From positions 78,772,810 to 78,836,809 of the forward strand of contig JBOZIK010000001.1 of assembly GCA_051453625.1 (NCBI GenBank): a stretch of 64,000 nt of DNA, written 5' to 3'. Source of the stretch: Welwitschia mirabilis. Taxonomy: Eukaryota; Gnetophyta; Gnetopsida; Welwitschiales. The notes below the pieces were generated by a model. The model was not told where the DNA came from, did not search any database, and saw only the letters and a list, made by a program, of their open reading frames with translations. Made by a program: the position numbers and the translations under genes. Below are positions 1 to 11,898 of the stretch, piece after piece. Positions within the stretch are counted from its first letter, which is position 1. Each line of letters starts with the position of its first letter.

Positions 1-727
1 TTACTTTATAATCTTCAAGAATGTTCTTGTAGTGGTGATGATATTAGTTGCTTATTATTATTGTTGTACATTCCTAGAATTTATGCATGATTAAATGTTA
101 ATTGTGGAGGCTTATTTATTTTCTTCATTATTGTGATTAAATATGATAAAATAGAAAACATGTTTTTATATTATTAAAGTGCTTAGTGGCTAGGCAAGTC
201 TTTATGAGATGTTATGAAACCTCCACCATTACTATTGGCTCATGATGTGTTCTTCCGTATCCTTGAGTCCTTTCTCTTTTCTCTCAAGTCAGGCTTATTT
301 TTCTAAAAGACTTTACTTTTGAATCTTGAAGCTCAGAAAGTCTAGGAGCTTTGGAACCCTGGAAGAACATCGAAGTCCTCAAACACTATGATCAGTTACA
401 GATATGGTTCTATTTCTTCTTGCTTCCTTGTTGGTCCCTTTTTGTATGAAATCCATTACTATATTTGTTGTGTCTATTTTCTCATTAATTAAATATAGAC
501 ATGTGTGATGTTTGATAACTAAGTAAGCTCAATCTTTATTTCAAATAAGCTCAATATTTATTTCAAATCTCAACTCCTACTATTTTCTGTTACTCGATGT
601 CTTTGATAATTTAAATACAAGTTATTCTTGTCATAAGTTGATGCATCGTTGTTATACCCCTCTTATACTCCTCTTAATGTTATGATTTCTTGAGAACTTA
701 TGATTATGTATATTTAACAGATCACCA
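1..727. other. AT-rich sequence, nothing recognised
   Basis: I see no gene, no conserved protein fragment on either strand and no clear repeat boundary here. It leads directly into the short repeat at 728 and may belong to the same unrecognised element. Confidence 0.5.
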
Positions 728-1021
728 AATGAGGCAGTGGAAGGTGAGAATTCCATAGATTGTCTAATGAGGCAGTGGGAATGAGAGATTAATCATAGAT
801 AACCAAATGAGGCAGTGGGCTTCACAGATAGCCGAATGAGGTAGTGAAGTGAGTGAAATGTGAAAATATTATATGAGAACCACAAACCACCGAATGAGGT
901 AGTGAGATTCATAGATCACCGAATAAGGCAAGGAAGTGAATAGAATGTGAACAATATCATGTGAGAACCATAGATCACCAAATGAGTTAATGGGCTTCAT
1001 AGAGTGCCAAATGAGGCATTG
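728..1021 (+). repeat. Degenerate ~29-bp minisatellite
   Basis: The core AATGAGGCAGTGG or a close variant starts at 728, 766, 806, 835, 893, 922, 981 and 1009. Spacings are 38, 40, 29, 58, 29, 59 and 28, so most are one or two times 29 bp. Cores are usually preceded by CATAGATCACC and sometimes followed by GGCTTCATAGA. The 58/59-bp intervals share a spacer with ATGTGAGAACCA. This is an old tandem repeat, probably inside a retrotransposon end; no protein is suggested. Confidence 0.7.
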
Positions 1022-2049
1022 AAGTGATTGAAATATATGTAAGTTTACAATTAGTTTTTCTCACTTCATAATCATAAAATTGTTGCTTTTGTGTTACATC
1101 TTGTCTCTTGAAGTTCTTACTTTTGTCCTTCCTATCATGACATTTGGAAATCCTTATCTTGCCTTATTTTACCTAGGCCCTACTAGGAGCTATGAAATTT
1201 TCACAGTCCTTATTTCATATTCCTTGTGTGATAGGTTAAAAAAAATCAGAGTATGATTACTTAAGAGGGCATTAAGATGTGAAGGATTATTATTCTAGTC
1301 TTGTTGGAAAATTTTGCAAAATGAACTTGTATTTCCTTTATAAATCTTGAAATTTCAAAGTTTATATGACTATGATTTGAAGTACTATATACCTTATTGA
1401 ATAATATTTCATTAGATGTACATTAACAGTTAAATTCTATTTTTTTTACGTGTGTCCCTTATAGCTTTATGAAATTTCTCAGTTTTGATATAATAAGCAT
1501 TGTATAGTGAATATCTTTTCTTGAAATATATTATTGCAATGAAATATGAAATTTGATCACACATTCCTTTATGCATTTCTTGAAGATTATATTGAGAACT
1601 TAAACTCTTTAGTAATGTATTTACCTTAATCATATATTGAATGTCAATTTGTGAATATCTTTTCTTGAGTTGTTATTTAATAAAGTATGGAGTTGGGTAA
1701 TTTATTTTATGCATCACTGCCATCTTTCCTTGAAAACTTATAGTCTAATTATGAGTACTAAATTTGGGAGTTATGCATTTGAATGTAGAGCTAATGTCCA
1801 TTAATTAATCACTTAATTAATAAGCAAGGATAGCTCGTACACTTGGAAATTATAAAAGAAACATTATGTTTAATAAATAAATTTAAAAGCTGTAAGAGTC
1901 GGGAGATATATTAGAGGTCTTGATGTGTGTGTTTTTCCCCTTCTATAGTTATTTTAATGCTTGAATTAAATTTATTTATTGAAAGGCATTAAAATTAGAG
2001 GTTCTTGTGTGTTAAATTTTCTATTAAAATCATGGATTATTTCATAATT
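1022..2049. other. AT-rich sequence, nothing recognised
   Basis: Short open frames on the minus strand (for example 1430-1633) have AT-driven composition and match no family I recognise. It may contain the unrecognisable 3' part of the LINE that lies to the right. Confidence 0.45.
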
Positions 2050-2059
2050 AATGCATATG

Positions 2060-3486
2060 ATAGAGGGGAAGGTTGATGACTTAACGACTTAACCCTTTGG
2101 TAAATAAGTAATGTTTGTCAATTTTAAAGTTAGAAATATGAGAATTATAAAGTATCATTGAAAGATTTGTAAAAATCACCTTTTCTAAACATCTCTTGAA
2201 TTGCATCACATACATCAAATTTGATAATGTCCCAAAATATCTGGTAGAATTATATAGTGAAACCATCAGGATCAGATGTTTAATTTTTTTTCTTTGACTT
2301 ATTAGTATTCCTAATTTCATCCTTTGTAACTTTTCATTTTAAGTAATACTTCTCTTTAAAAATGGAGGGTCCAACTAGAATGTAGTTTAAATCCACTAAT
2401 TTTTCTATAAAATGTTTCTAGAAATATTCAAGGAAAAGGCCAACAATTTGGTTGTTAGTCTTATAACGCATTGTGTACGTGCTCCACTATATACTTTTCT
2501 TTTATCTATGCCAAAAAAAATTTGTATTATACTCCCCTTCTTAAAGCCATTAAATTCTAGATCTCTATTTCTAATAAGTTTATTTCTTTGAGGATATATC
2601 ATGGATTTTTGAAGTAAAATGCTTTTCATAACTTGTATCTATATTTGTGGCCTTATTTCGATTTTGGATAATAATGAGCTCTTCCAAAAATTAATTCTTA
2701 ACATTCCTAAATGAGTCATTTAACTATTTCTTCCAAACTATTAACTCATTCCTTAGAATCTTTTTCCTTTAAAACAATCTATAAGTAGAAGTAAATAAAG
2801 CCAGGAATGCTTAAATCTAAAGAGAGAGTTCTTTCGAGAAGAGCTCAACATTAAAACTATAGATCTATGATCTAAAGGTAAAAAAAATCTAGCTTTTTCT
2901 TTGAGGAAGTAATGATCATTTAAGTTTTCAACTAGCCATCTATCAATTCTAATTTTATAAGAATTTATACTTCCCTAAGATTACTTCAGGTATCCTATAC
3001 ACCATACAAAGTTAGATCTTTTTAATTGTAGTTATTAACATACTTAGTAAAAGGCTTAATAGTAGAAAGGCTAGGAAAATTACCGAGTCTTTCATGAGGG
3101 CTAAAGATTTGATTAAAATCGCCCATGATAATATCCGAGGAATCTAACATAATATGATGCATGAATTATAATCTTTAGTTGACTTTTGAGGCCCATAGAA
3201 ATTTATGATCTTTCACTTTTTATAATTAAAAATCTAATCAACTATGAGATGTTTGTTTATGAGGTGGTTGTTTCTTTTACTAACCGTGGTAATTCTACCA
3301 TGCTTTCAGAGGATCATCAATCCTCCTTTTGTGGTCGTACTCAGAACCAAAATAAAAGACTAAGAGGACTTAGTATAAAAGAGACTAATTTACATAGACA
3401 CAGGAGAGTCCTTCAGAAGACTCCAAAGGTGGAAAATTTTCTAGCCATTCCCAAGGCCTTTACAAATTCAAGAAGTAATCATTGAA
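2060..3486 (-). pseudogene. LINE ORF2 fragment (endonuclease and start of RT)
   Basis: ORF2 encodes an endonuclease/reverse transcriptase that nicks the target and copies LINE RNA. On the minus strand the start is visible near 3486 as MITS*ICKGLGNG, the decayed form of the usual ISWNCRGLGN opening with Trp turned into a stop. An endonuclease block reads MGDFNQIFSPHERLGNFPS near 3080-3126. Further on, FKKGSIIQIFFG (about 2540) resembles the GDrNTkFF motif, and DPDGFT followed by FYQIFWDIIKFDV (about 2210-2270) is the PDGF block that opens the RT. Several stops and frame changes break it, and no YADD block was found. Confidence 0.8.
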
Positions 3487-3559
3487 AGAAGGGCTAAAAT
3501 TGCTTATCATCTTAAATGTTCTCCTTCATCTTTTTTTTTTTTGAATTTTAACTTTTTTG

Positions 3560-4720
3560 ATATCCATTCTAATTCTTCTATTTGTCTATGTAGTTTTTCT
3601 AGTTCTGTTAGTTGTTTGCATGTCTAAAACGTACTCATCTATATCATTATCATTTTATCTTTTTTCCTACCCCATTTCCATTTATAAACGTTGTTGTGAT
3701 TCGATAGAATCAACTGACGCATTATGGTGTGCTCTATGTATTCTTATTCAGCTGTTTTCTATTCATTTTCTATTTCTTTCCTACATTTGTTGTGATTCTT
3801 CCTCTAATAAAATATCATATTTATTGGCTTGAGTAATTGGATCATTATTTGGAACTGAAGCTAGCTTATTTTTATGATCTTTTTTCTTAACTTCTTACTA
3901 GTTATTTTTTTTACTTTTTTATTTTTCTTACATTTCTCCATTGTATACTCATTTTCACCATACTTTGAACATTGTAATGGAATATTTTTGATTTCTAGAT
4001 TAAAAACTAATTACTATTAAAGCTATCTGGTTTTATATAAATACATATTCTAGACATTGTTATTTTTGCCATTAAATTTGTATTCCTATTAAGTTTAACA
4101 AACTCTCCTACCATATCCCCGAGTTACTTGAAAAAATATGGATGCCAAATTTCTACATGAGCATTTTAAATACAAATATAAACTAGGATCTTTTTAAAAA
4201 TGGTGAGTTTATTAGGAATGAAAGTAGGCCATTTAATTATGCCTAAACATCTATGGCTAAAAAGGTAGAGCCCTCCTACTAAAATCTTATTCATATCTTC
4301 TTCAAAATTAAAAATGAAATGCAATAATCTATCTTCAGAGGGATTACCTTACAACTTGTAGGAAACTTTTAATCACACCATAAATGCACTTTTTTGATGA
4401 ACAGAAGTCCTCTCGAGGATTAGAATTTGCCAATGAGGCTATTTCCAAAATGAGTCTCCAAATGCTTAGAATAATTGATGGGAACCTTTGAATTGATGAT
4501 ATCTCCTTCACACTTAAAACCAAAATCCAAGTTAGAGAAACTTTAATGCTTACTTTCTTCCATTGAGGCTACATGAGATTTGGTACCCAATAATTCTATT
4601 TCTATTAGAGAGTTAAGTCTTGCTTCTGCTACCTTGGATACCTTAAATTCACTTGAGCCTACCCTTTTAGACTTTTAGTTCATGATTTAGTGATTGAAAA
4701 AACCTCCCCTTAGGGGTAGA
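3560..4720 (-). pseudogene. LINE ORF1 fragment (DUF4283 and CCHC knuckle)
   Basis: ORF1 of plant L1 elements is an RNA-binding protein. The minus strand gives HFIFNFEEDMNKILVGG and then HRCLGIIKWPTFIPN (about 4190-4330), the F.F..e.D...vl.ggpw / l.l..W.p.F pattern of DUF4283. Downstream, CSKYGENEYTMEKC (about 3920-3962) is a zinc knuckle in which the second Cys and the His have both become Tyr. The frame is broken throughout. The small plus-strand frames at 3186-3485 and 3557-3832 lie opposite this LINE and are not genes. Confidence 0.75.
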
Positions 4721-5000
4721 AAAACCAACATGAACTCTAAGCATATTCTACTATACCCCTTTGTGTTTTCATAGTAGATAGTACTATTAAGAAGCTAAGT
4801 AGATAATGCATTGAAGACACACTATGCCGAAAACCATAGCAACTTAAAACCACCTATAGAAAGCCTCCAAGAAAACATGCTTGTGTAGAGAAGTTGTAAG
4901 AAAGGCAATACCCTAACATGTGAAAGACTTGCCAGATTTGAGTGACATCGCCTCTTTGTCTACTACTATATACCTTGAAAGCCAAACCGTAGCTTTGTTG

Positions 5001-5873
5001 CATTGCTCTTCTCCACTCTGCTTATTTCCAATTAGCTTTTTTTAAATTCATCATTAGAAGTATGCTATCATCTTTCCATGTCACAGATGCATATAATATC
5101 CATCTATATCTTATTAGAATCATTTAGAATAACAAATCCTTTAACATATTCAAATTTTTGTTTAGGACCATCATAAAATATGTAGGATATAAGATTAATC
5201 TTTTCCTTCCATGCCTTATTTCTAACCTTATTCATAATAACCTTTATCAAATCTTATATTGTAATAATTATGATAGGACCTACATTGCAACCATCACCCC
5301 TCAAAAAATCATCCAAGTTCAAAAGTGCAAGAATATAAATTGGATCCCAAGGCAATAATAGAAATAATAGCAAGAAGAATAAAAACACAACATTCCATAT
5401 GATCCATCACCTATTCACTCTCTTCCTTCTTAGGTTACTTCATAATATACCTCTAACAACACATAGAAAAGGCAAAGAGCTTATTGAAGAATCTTCTCAT
5501 CCATTTTTTTTATAGTCCTACTTCTCCTCCTCCTCCTTCAAAATTCCTTCTCTTTCTTCTTCGAGTGAAAATTTTTTGGAACATGTACATAAAAGTAAAA
5601 AAATTTGGATTGATAAGTTATGGTAAAAGATGAAGAATTGCTAAAAAGGAGAGGGAAACTTCACACAAGTAGAATGAAATTGACTACAAATTAAAGAGAG
5701 TGATTTCTTATAGATGGATCATTAGATAGCCTTTGTCCTTTGTTTTCATTGCTTATGCATTATAGTTTTTTTTATGATTTAATTTTTTATTTCTTTTCAT
5801 TAATTTTACTTTTCTTTCCTAGTTGTAATAATATGACATGTAATAAATCTTTTTTTTCTTTTATATACTCCTA
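5001..5873. other. AT-rich sequence, nothing recognised
   Basis: Possible 5' flank or 5' UTR of LINE copy 1, but no boundary is visible. A pyrimidine-rich stretch lies at 5505-5565. The frame at 5158-5358 matches no family I know. Confidence 0.4.
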
Positions 5874-6027
5874 ATATTTGCACTAGTTTGCACTTAAATT
5901 TGACAATTACATTTCTATCTTTTCAACTTTAAGGATAAAGTTATATATCTCTTGATATTTGAACTAATTTGCACTTAAATTTGACATTTACATTTCTATC
6001 TTTTCAACTTCAAGGATAAAGATAAAC
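5874..6027 (+). repeat. Two-copy tandem duplication, ~75-80 bp
   Basis: Two adjacent copies share GCACTTAAATTTGAC, TACATTTCTATCTTTTCAAC and AAGGATAAAG. The second copy runs into TGGTTGGGGGGTATGAC at about 6030-6046. That purine-rich string resembles the polypurine tract before the 3' LTR of Athila/Tat elements, but no matching LTR was found, so this reading is weak. Confidence 0.6.
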
Positions 6028-8951
6028 TCTGGTTGGGGGGTATGACATTTGAACTTAAAATTTGTTTTTCATTCTTTATCTCTTTAGCTAAAATAAAAGA
6101 AACCTAGACAAAATCTATCAAGTTTTTGTTATTTTTACATTATGTTTAAACGTTTTCACTTAGAATCTTCCATGTTAGTCATCTTTATCACATGTTTACT
6201 AAGAGACTAGCAAAAGTTTGATTGATGCATGTGTTAACATGTAAAAATTTTTATTTACTTAAGTATTTTAGGCTAATTTAGCAAATTTAAGACATTAATT
6301 TCATTATTTTAATCATAAAAAGACGTCTTATGCCATTTTTGATGCAATATATAACTTTATGCTTTACTTCATGACATTTTTAGGTCATTAATCATAATTT
6401 ACAACACATGTAAGAATATGGACCTATTTTTGTCCAAAACATTGGTATCACTAGTTGCATGCATTATGGCGCTAGTTTCATGCATGGTGGTGTTGGTCTT
6501 TAGAGGGATTCTGCTCTAGAACTTATGTCCTAGATTTGTCAGGATGAGATAAGTTATTTATGGATTTAGGTTACACCATGTTTTGCATCTAAATATTTTG
6601 CTATTTTTAGTTAGCAAATGATAAAGTCCTATATGTCAAAAACCTGATCCTAATTTTTAGTACCAAAATGCCTAGTGCCTCATTTCATAGAAATCTATCT
6701 TAGAGATCAAAATATGGTTTGGAATTAAAAGAGCTTCATATCATGTCTACTTTTTAATTCCCCTCCTTTTGGAAATAAGATATCCTTGAGGATAGCATTC
6801 AAATTTAAGCTTGATGATTTCATTCTATGATGTAATTCTTTATTCTGTTTATCTAATGAACACTGGTGATTTCATTTCCTAATTTTATGTTATGATTTTT
6901 TTAAATGCTTTTAGTGCTTGAAGTGAATGTACATGCCTCTTAAGTTCATAATATTTCTTAAGTGAATTTCATATTCATTTTCCAGTGTCATGATTTGAGC
7001 TCATTTAATGATATTTGGATTACATTTCCTACTTTTCATGCTTATGAATAGTCTAGAAAGGCTAACAGTGACTTGAGGATATCACCATTACTTATGTGAT
7101 GAATGAGACAATGTCATCATGATTGACCTTCATTGATACTTAGAATAAACTAGAGTTTAATGTAGAATAATGTATATATCATGGAATGGAAGTCTCTCAT
7201 TTTGGTAAAATGTTCATGCTAGTACTTAAGAGCTATGCTCCATTCTTTCTAAGCTCTTATTCATTAATTTAAAAATATTTTATTTGTACTTTCAACTTGA
7301 AACATCACTTGAACACTTTTTAGAATAGTTTTGTGTTGCTTTACTAATATTTCTACCACATCTATCCCCAAAAAAAGAACAACACTGGACTATACTAAAA
7401 ATTCAATTCCTAGTATCTTTATTGATAAAATTTTTAGTTTGTTCTTGCAATATTTATATCCTTAAGGTGATATTGTGTTACCATATATTGATAGAAAGAT
7501 ACATGCATAGCCATATTTCCACCATGAATAGTACTATTACTAACCAAGTGAGATTTAGATGACTTTTAGGGTTATCTAGTCTTCTAGTTATGTATTTTAT
7601 CTTTCTATTCATATCTACTTCCTCATATTACTCATATATTCCTCAACCTATGGATTTAGAATATTGATGTTGTTTATCTTCGTGTCTTTATTAGTTAGCT
7701 ACTTTATGTAGTGAATCCTTCATAAAAATAATTTTAACAATATCCAAGATTTAGATTCATGGGGACATCTTATTAATAGATCTTTAAAGTTTTAAAATGC
7801 CTTGTAAAAGGTTTATTACCTTATTGTTATAAGTTCACAATTTTTTTCTTAAGTTATTGGTTTAATTCACCAGAAAATACTTTTTTAAAAACTCATAAGT
7901 AAACTCTTCATAACCCAATTGAATAAGGTTTTACATTATTTAGTAGGATTTAGCTTTCTCTTTTGATGAAAAAGGAAAAAGTTTCATTATAAATGCATTA
8001 TCTTAGTCTACTACAACTAAAATTATAGCTTTAAATTCTCTTAAACATTTGTAGGAATATTTAGAATCTAAGCCATCAAATTTAGGCAATAAATTAATGA
8101 TAGCAAGTCTTATTTCAATTTAATCCATATGTAGGGGAAAAAACCATAAAAGGTGGTCAAGCTAAACACTCAAATTATGATAAAGCTTTTTCCCCTAGGC
8201 AATCCTTAACAAACATAATTTCTACTGATTTCAAACATAGCTAACTTAGATAGAAGAATATTTATAGGATTTTTAGTTTTTCTAATCTAAAGTATAGGTT
8301 TATAATGTTCTTCATTAAAGTTATTTAAGAGTAGTTGGCATTCTGATTATTTATCACTTTTTTTTATAGAGTTAATCAATAGTAGATCTAATCTAATAAT
8401 ACATGAGAAACCAAGATTAATAAAAATATTTAATGATTGATTTCTAATGAAAATAAATGAAGAATGGTAAAATTCATAGTTTTAAAGTTTGAATAATGAT
8501 GAAATTACAAAAACTATGATGCACTAACAAAAGTTACGATAGCACCAATCAAGTTTAGGATCTTATATTGTGAAAAATAGACAATAAATAGAATGATAGA
8601 AATATTATCGAGAGATTTGACAAAAATATTTTCTAAATTTAAATTTTTTTTCACAACATAGATCAACAAGTCGATAGCAAAATACACAAAGAGGTTCCAC
8701 AAATTTTAATAAAAATTCAAAACTACCCTCACTTCAACTAAAGATGCATGCAATAGATCTGAGGTGATTATTCATAAATCCATGCTCCTAAGCTTTAAAT
8801 TCTTTCATTTATAGCAAAACATATAAATTTTTTTTAGTTTTGATAATGATAGGTCTAAAAGATAGAAATAACAAATAAATTCCACAAAGAAAATGATTCT
8901 TGACAATCTAAAGAATGATTATTGATAAGCTAAGAAACATCAATTATAGCC
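6028..8951. other. AT-rich interspersed DNA, probably a decayed LTR-element interior
   Basis: No protein domain could be recognised on either strand. A primer-binding-site-like sequence at its right edge, oriented on the minus strand, suggests that part of this stretch is the eroded interior of an LTR retrotransposon. The frame at 8514-8702 is short and unrecognised. Confidence 0.4.
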
Positions 8952-8970
8952 CTTGGAAATGGCACCAAAA
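8952..8970 (-). other. Retrotransposon primer-binding site, Athila/Tat-like
   Basis: The minus strand reads TTTTGGTGCCATTTCCAAGG, close to the TTTTGGCGCCGTTGCCGGGG that follows the 5' LTR in many Athila/Tat-type elements; the differences are mostly C-to-T or G-to-A. Just beyond it, at 8974, the plus strand begins TGTTATGCC, so the minus-strand LTR would end in ...AACA, a legal terminus. The LTR would extend rightwards from 8974, with its far end not located. Confidence 0.5.
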
Positions 8971-8973
8971 CCT

Positions 8974-10300
8974 TGTTATGCCTTAACTATTATTATAAGT
9001 TATGATATTTGAAAGATGTATCCTAGCTATCTAGGTATAGGTAGAATTTAAAATAATTAAAATAAGGTATTTTATTGTAATATAGTTAACCCTAATTGTC
9101 ATTCCCTCTTAGGGACTATAGAAATATTTTAGGTTTATACGTGAATTTTAAAATGAGGATTTAAATGGAAAAGGTTAGGAAAATGGCTTTGAAAACAAGA
9201 CTAAGAATTAGATATTATATATTTCTTCTCCTAGGAATTAAGAGTAACTATTCACTAGATAATCTACAAAGCAAGCTCAAGTTAAGTAAGACATATTATA
9301 CTAAGTACAACTTTGAATCATAGAAAAGCAATAATTTATTCACTCCAAATTCTAATTGTTATCAAAGTATAGGTATTAGACATGTAAATATTATAATGAA
9401 ATTTAGGAAATACTAGGATAGCATGAAAGATATTATTAAAATAACATATCAATTACCTAAATTCTAACAACATATTGAAGGAACAGATCTAAGAGATAAA
9501 TATGAAAGAATGTTTAAAATGTACAATTAAATAACCAGTTTTGATAATTGTATTAACAATGGGAGAATAAAGTAAATCAAATTAATATTAGAGTTCATTT
9601 ACAAGTGATGCAAACATTACAACAAATATCAATTTAACAAAAATCAAATAGTGTGGCTTGGCAAAAAAACATGCCTTATGGATTAATAATTTTCACATAC
9701 TTGGAGAGGGAAAAGAGAGGCTTAGAACCTCATGATAATATGAGCCCTCATCATATCCCTAAGAGATTTGGATCTACAATGACATATTTCAAAGGGAATG
9801 ATGAATAGCTCTAATGAGATGTGGAATGAGATATCAAATGCACTGTAATTTATTTTTGAGGTATGTCTTATTAATGTAGCCTTCCTTAGGATTGTAAATT
9901 TTATTTCTATGTTTTCTTTATTAATAGATTAACAATGAATCTCCTTGGGTGATAGGACATAGATGGGCTTAGCTCTAGTCTTCAAAGTGAATTCATTAAC
10001 TTATTTTTTATTTAGATTCCATCTCTTTTTTTTTTTTAAATCCATTATCCTCTATATCACTAATAACACTAATAGAAGTGATGGTGAAATCGACCCCTTT
10101 CATCTGAGTGGCTCTAATGAAGTTTTCATAGCTTAGGATAACCTGTTAATAAAATTCCATTAAAAAATCATTTTTATTAATATTTTTGAAAATTAAGGGG
10201 TAAAACATGGTTAACAATAATTCAACAATAAATATGCTGCTTATAGCCTTAGAAATATATTAATTTATTAAATTTTAGAGACTAAACATGTCAAATTTTA
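8974..10300 (-). other. Probable LTR and flanking AT-rich sequence
   Basis: This lies on the LTR side of the primer-binding site at 8952. No coding sequence is recognised. No second copy of this sequence was seen in the window, so the LTR identity rests only on the adjacent primer-binding site. Confidence 0.3.
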
Positions 10301-10329
10301 GGTGGAAACAGGTATAAGTAATTTTTCTT

Positions 10330-11410
10330 ATCTTTCTATTTACTAGTTTTCTTTTCAATTTTGTAAACTATTAAATTTGAAAATGCTAATGAGAAATGAA
10401 TCTCCAAAATCTTAAACATTTTATTCTCAGAAATAATTTGTGAATATTTAGTGTGGATTTGCATTATATCATTGTTATCATAAAAGAAAGAGAACCTATT
10501 CTAATTAAGTTAAGGTCTAGAAAGATGACAATAGTAATTTACTCACTGAAATAAACAACTAATAATGAAAGCTTCTTTAATGCATATTGAAAAGCTACTT
10601 TAGAGTGCCATAATTTTAATTCCTTAAACATAGCTAGTGGAGATTTCTTTAGGTAAAGAGCATAAGAAGGAAAATTAGTAGCTAAGATAAAAAGTTGTAA
10701 TTTTAAATGACATCCTTGTCTTACTAATTGTTTAAGAGGGAAGTTCTTATAGTTCTTAGTAATACTAACTATATGAGGAACTTGGACATTAACATTAAGA
10801 AATAAGATATGAATTACTAAAACCATAGTGGTTAGGGCATGTAAGGATAAATTTCCATTTAATTTAAACCTAATCTTTAGCATAGTCCAATTTGATGAAG
10901 GTGATATCTTGATTAATGTCTTCAACCCATTGCATCCCTTTCCAAGTAGAATCCACATTATCTAGAATACTTAAATGAATCCTATTTGTTCCTTGTAAAA
11001 AGATACTAAACAATATTTTTGATGGATATCAAGTTAAAAATTTAACTAAAATCTTACAAAGAAAATTCAATAATGTGATTGGTCTCCATTTGAAATAAGT
11101 TGTAGATATTCTTCTTTTTAAATCAAGCAAATGACTTCCACATTAGTATTAGAACTGAATGATCCAACTTACATCATTCATTAAAACAAATCTCAAAGAT
11201 CTTACTCGATGAAGTTCTAATGCTTTTTAAAAAATTCAATTGTAAATCCATCAAAATCTTAAGATTCATCATTATCCAGGATGAAGGTTGCTTCTTTAAT
11301 ATCTTTAAGAGTGATACCAACTTCTAGAAATCAATTATGATGATTAGAAATCAATCTTAGAAGATGGTTCGTAGAGGCATGAAAAATCAATTTATCTTTC
11401 TTAATTGAAA
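10330..11410 (-). pseudogene. Decayed LINE reverse transcriptase, copy 2
   Basis: On the minus strand a LINE RT can be followed in pieces. DFDGFTIEFFKKH (about 11240-11200) is the PDGFT block and is preceded by LKDIKEATFIL, the usual lead-in helix. Near 11120 an ICLI string stands where RTs have I.LIPK. VRQGCHLKLQLFIL (about 10740-10680, in a 139-codon open stretch ending at 10539) is the GvRQGcPLSPllFil block. Near 10485 FFYDNNDI stands where the catalytic FFADD is expected. Frame changes and stops separate the blocks. No endonuclease or ORF1 was found, so this is an internal LINE fragment. Confidence 0.7.
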
Positions 11411-11462
11411 GGAGAAAGAGAAAAGAAATGTCACATACATGTATTTTTAGAAATAATTACAA

Positions 11463-11898
11463 AAAAAAAAATAGTTGTCATTTTATGAAACATATCATGT
11501 ATCCCATAATGTTCAACATATATTATTTTGAAAGAGAATCAAGAGAGAAAAAGAAATTAGTTTGTCATTTTATGAAATATATTATATGTATCTCACAATG
11601 TTCAATGTATATTACCATGAAATATAATCAAGACAGAAAAATAAATTAGTTTGTCATTTATGAAACATATCATCAATCTCATATGTTCAAAGTATATTAC
11701 CATGAAAGAAAATCAGAAGAGAAAAATAAATTAGTTTGTCATTTTATGAAACATATCATGTATCTCATAATGTTCAACATTTATTACCATGAAAGAGAAT
11801 CAAGAGAGGAAAAGAAATTAGCATTTTATGAAACATATCATGTATCTTACAATGCTCAACATACATGACCATGAAAGAGAACCAAGACAAGGAAAATC
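11463..11898 (+). repeat. Five-copy ~86-bp tandem repeat
   Basis: Five consecutive units share TTTGTCATTTTATGAAACAT, CATGTATCTCATAATGTTCA and TATTACCATGAAAGAGAATC, starting near 11474, 11553, 11650, 11735 and 11820. Most copies are 85-88 bp, so translation stays open across several units and repeats CHFMKHIMYPIMFNIYY-like peptides (frames 11428-11649 and 11683-11868). Nothing else suggests a gene: composition is AT-driven and the frame is lost in the third copy. I read it as a minisatellite next to LINE copy 2. Confidence 0.8.

Larger units (their letters stand above)
2050..5000 (-). mobile_element. Decayed L1-type LINE, copy 1
   Basis: Reading the minus strand from about 5.0 kb down, ORF1 pieces (DUF4283-like, then a zinc knuckle) are followed by the ORF2 start, an endonuclease GDFN block and the start of the reverse transcriptase. 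Order and orientation match plant L1 elements. Recognisable homology stops just after the first RT blocks near 2.06 kb, so the 3' half, normally the best-kept part of a LINE, is missing or beyond recognition. Both ends are approximate; no poly(A) tail or target duplication was identified. Confidence 0.8.

Noticed and set aside
728-1021. CRISPR-like spacing of short repeats
   Set aside because: Repeats are degenerate, intervals are one or two repeat lengths and share sequence, and the context is a plant nuclear genome. It is a minisatellite.
6030-6046. Polypurine tract of a plus-strand Athila/Tat element
   Set aside because: TGGTTGGGGGGTATGAC looks suitable, but no LTR pair or pol on the plus strand supports it.
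11428-11868. Repeat-peptide gene candidates
   Set aside because: They are explained by a near-87-bp tandem repeat; the frame is lost in the third copy and there is no other sign of coding.
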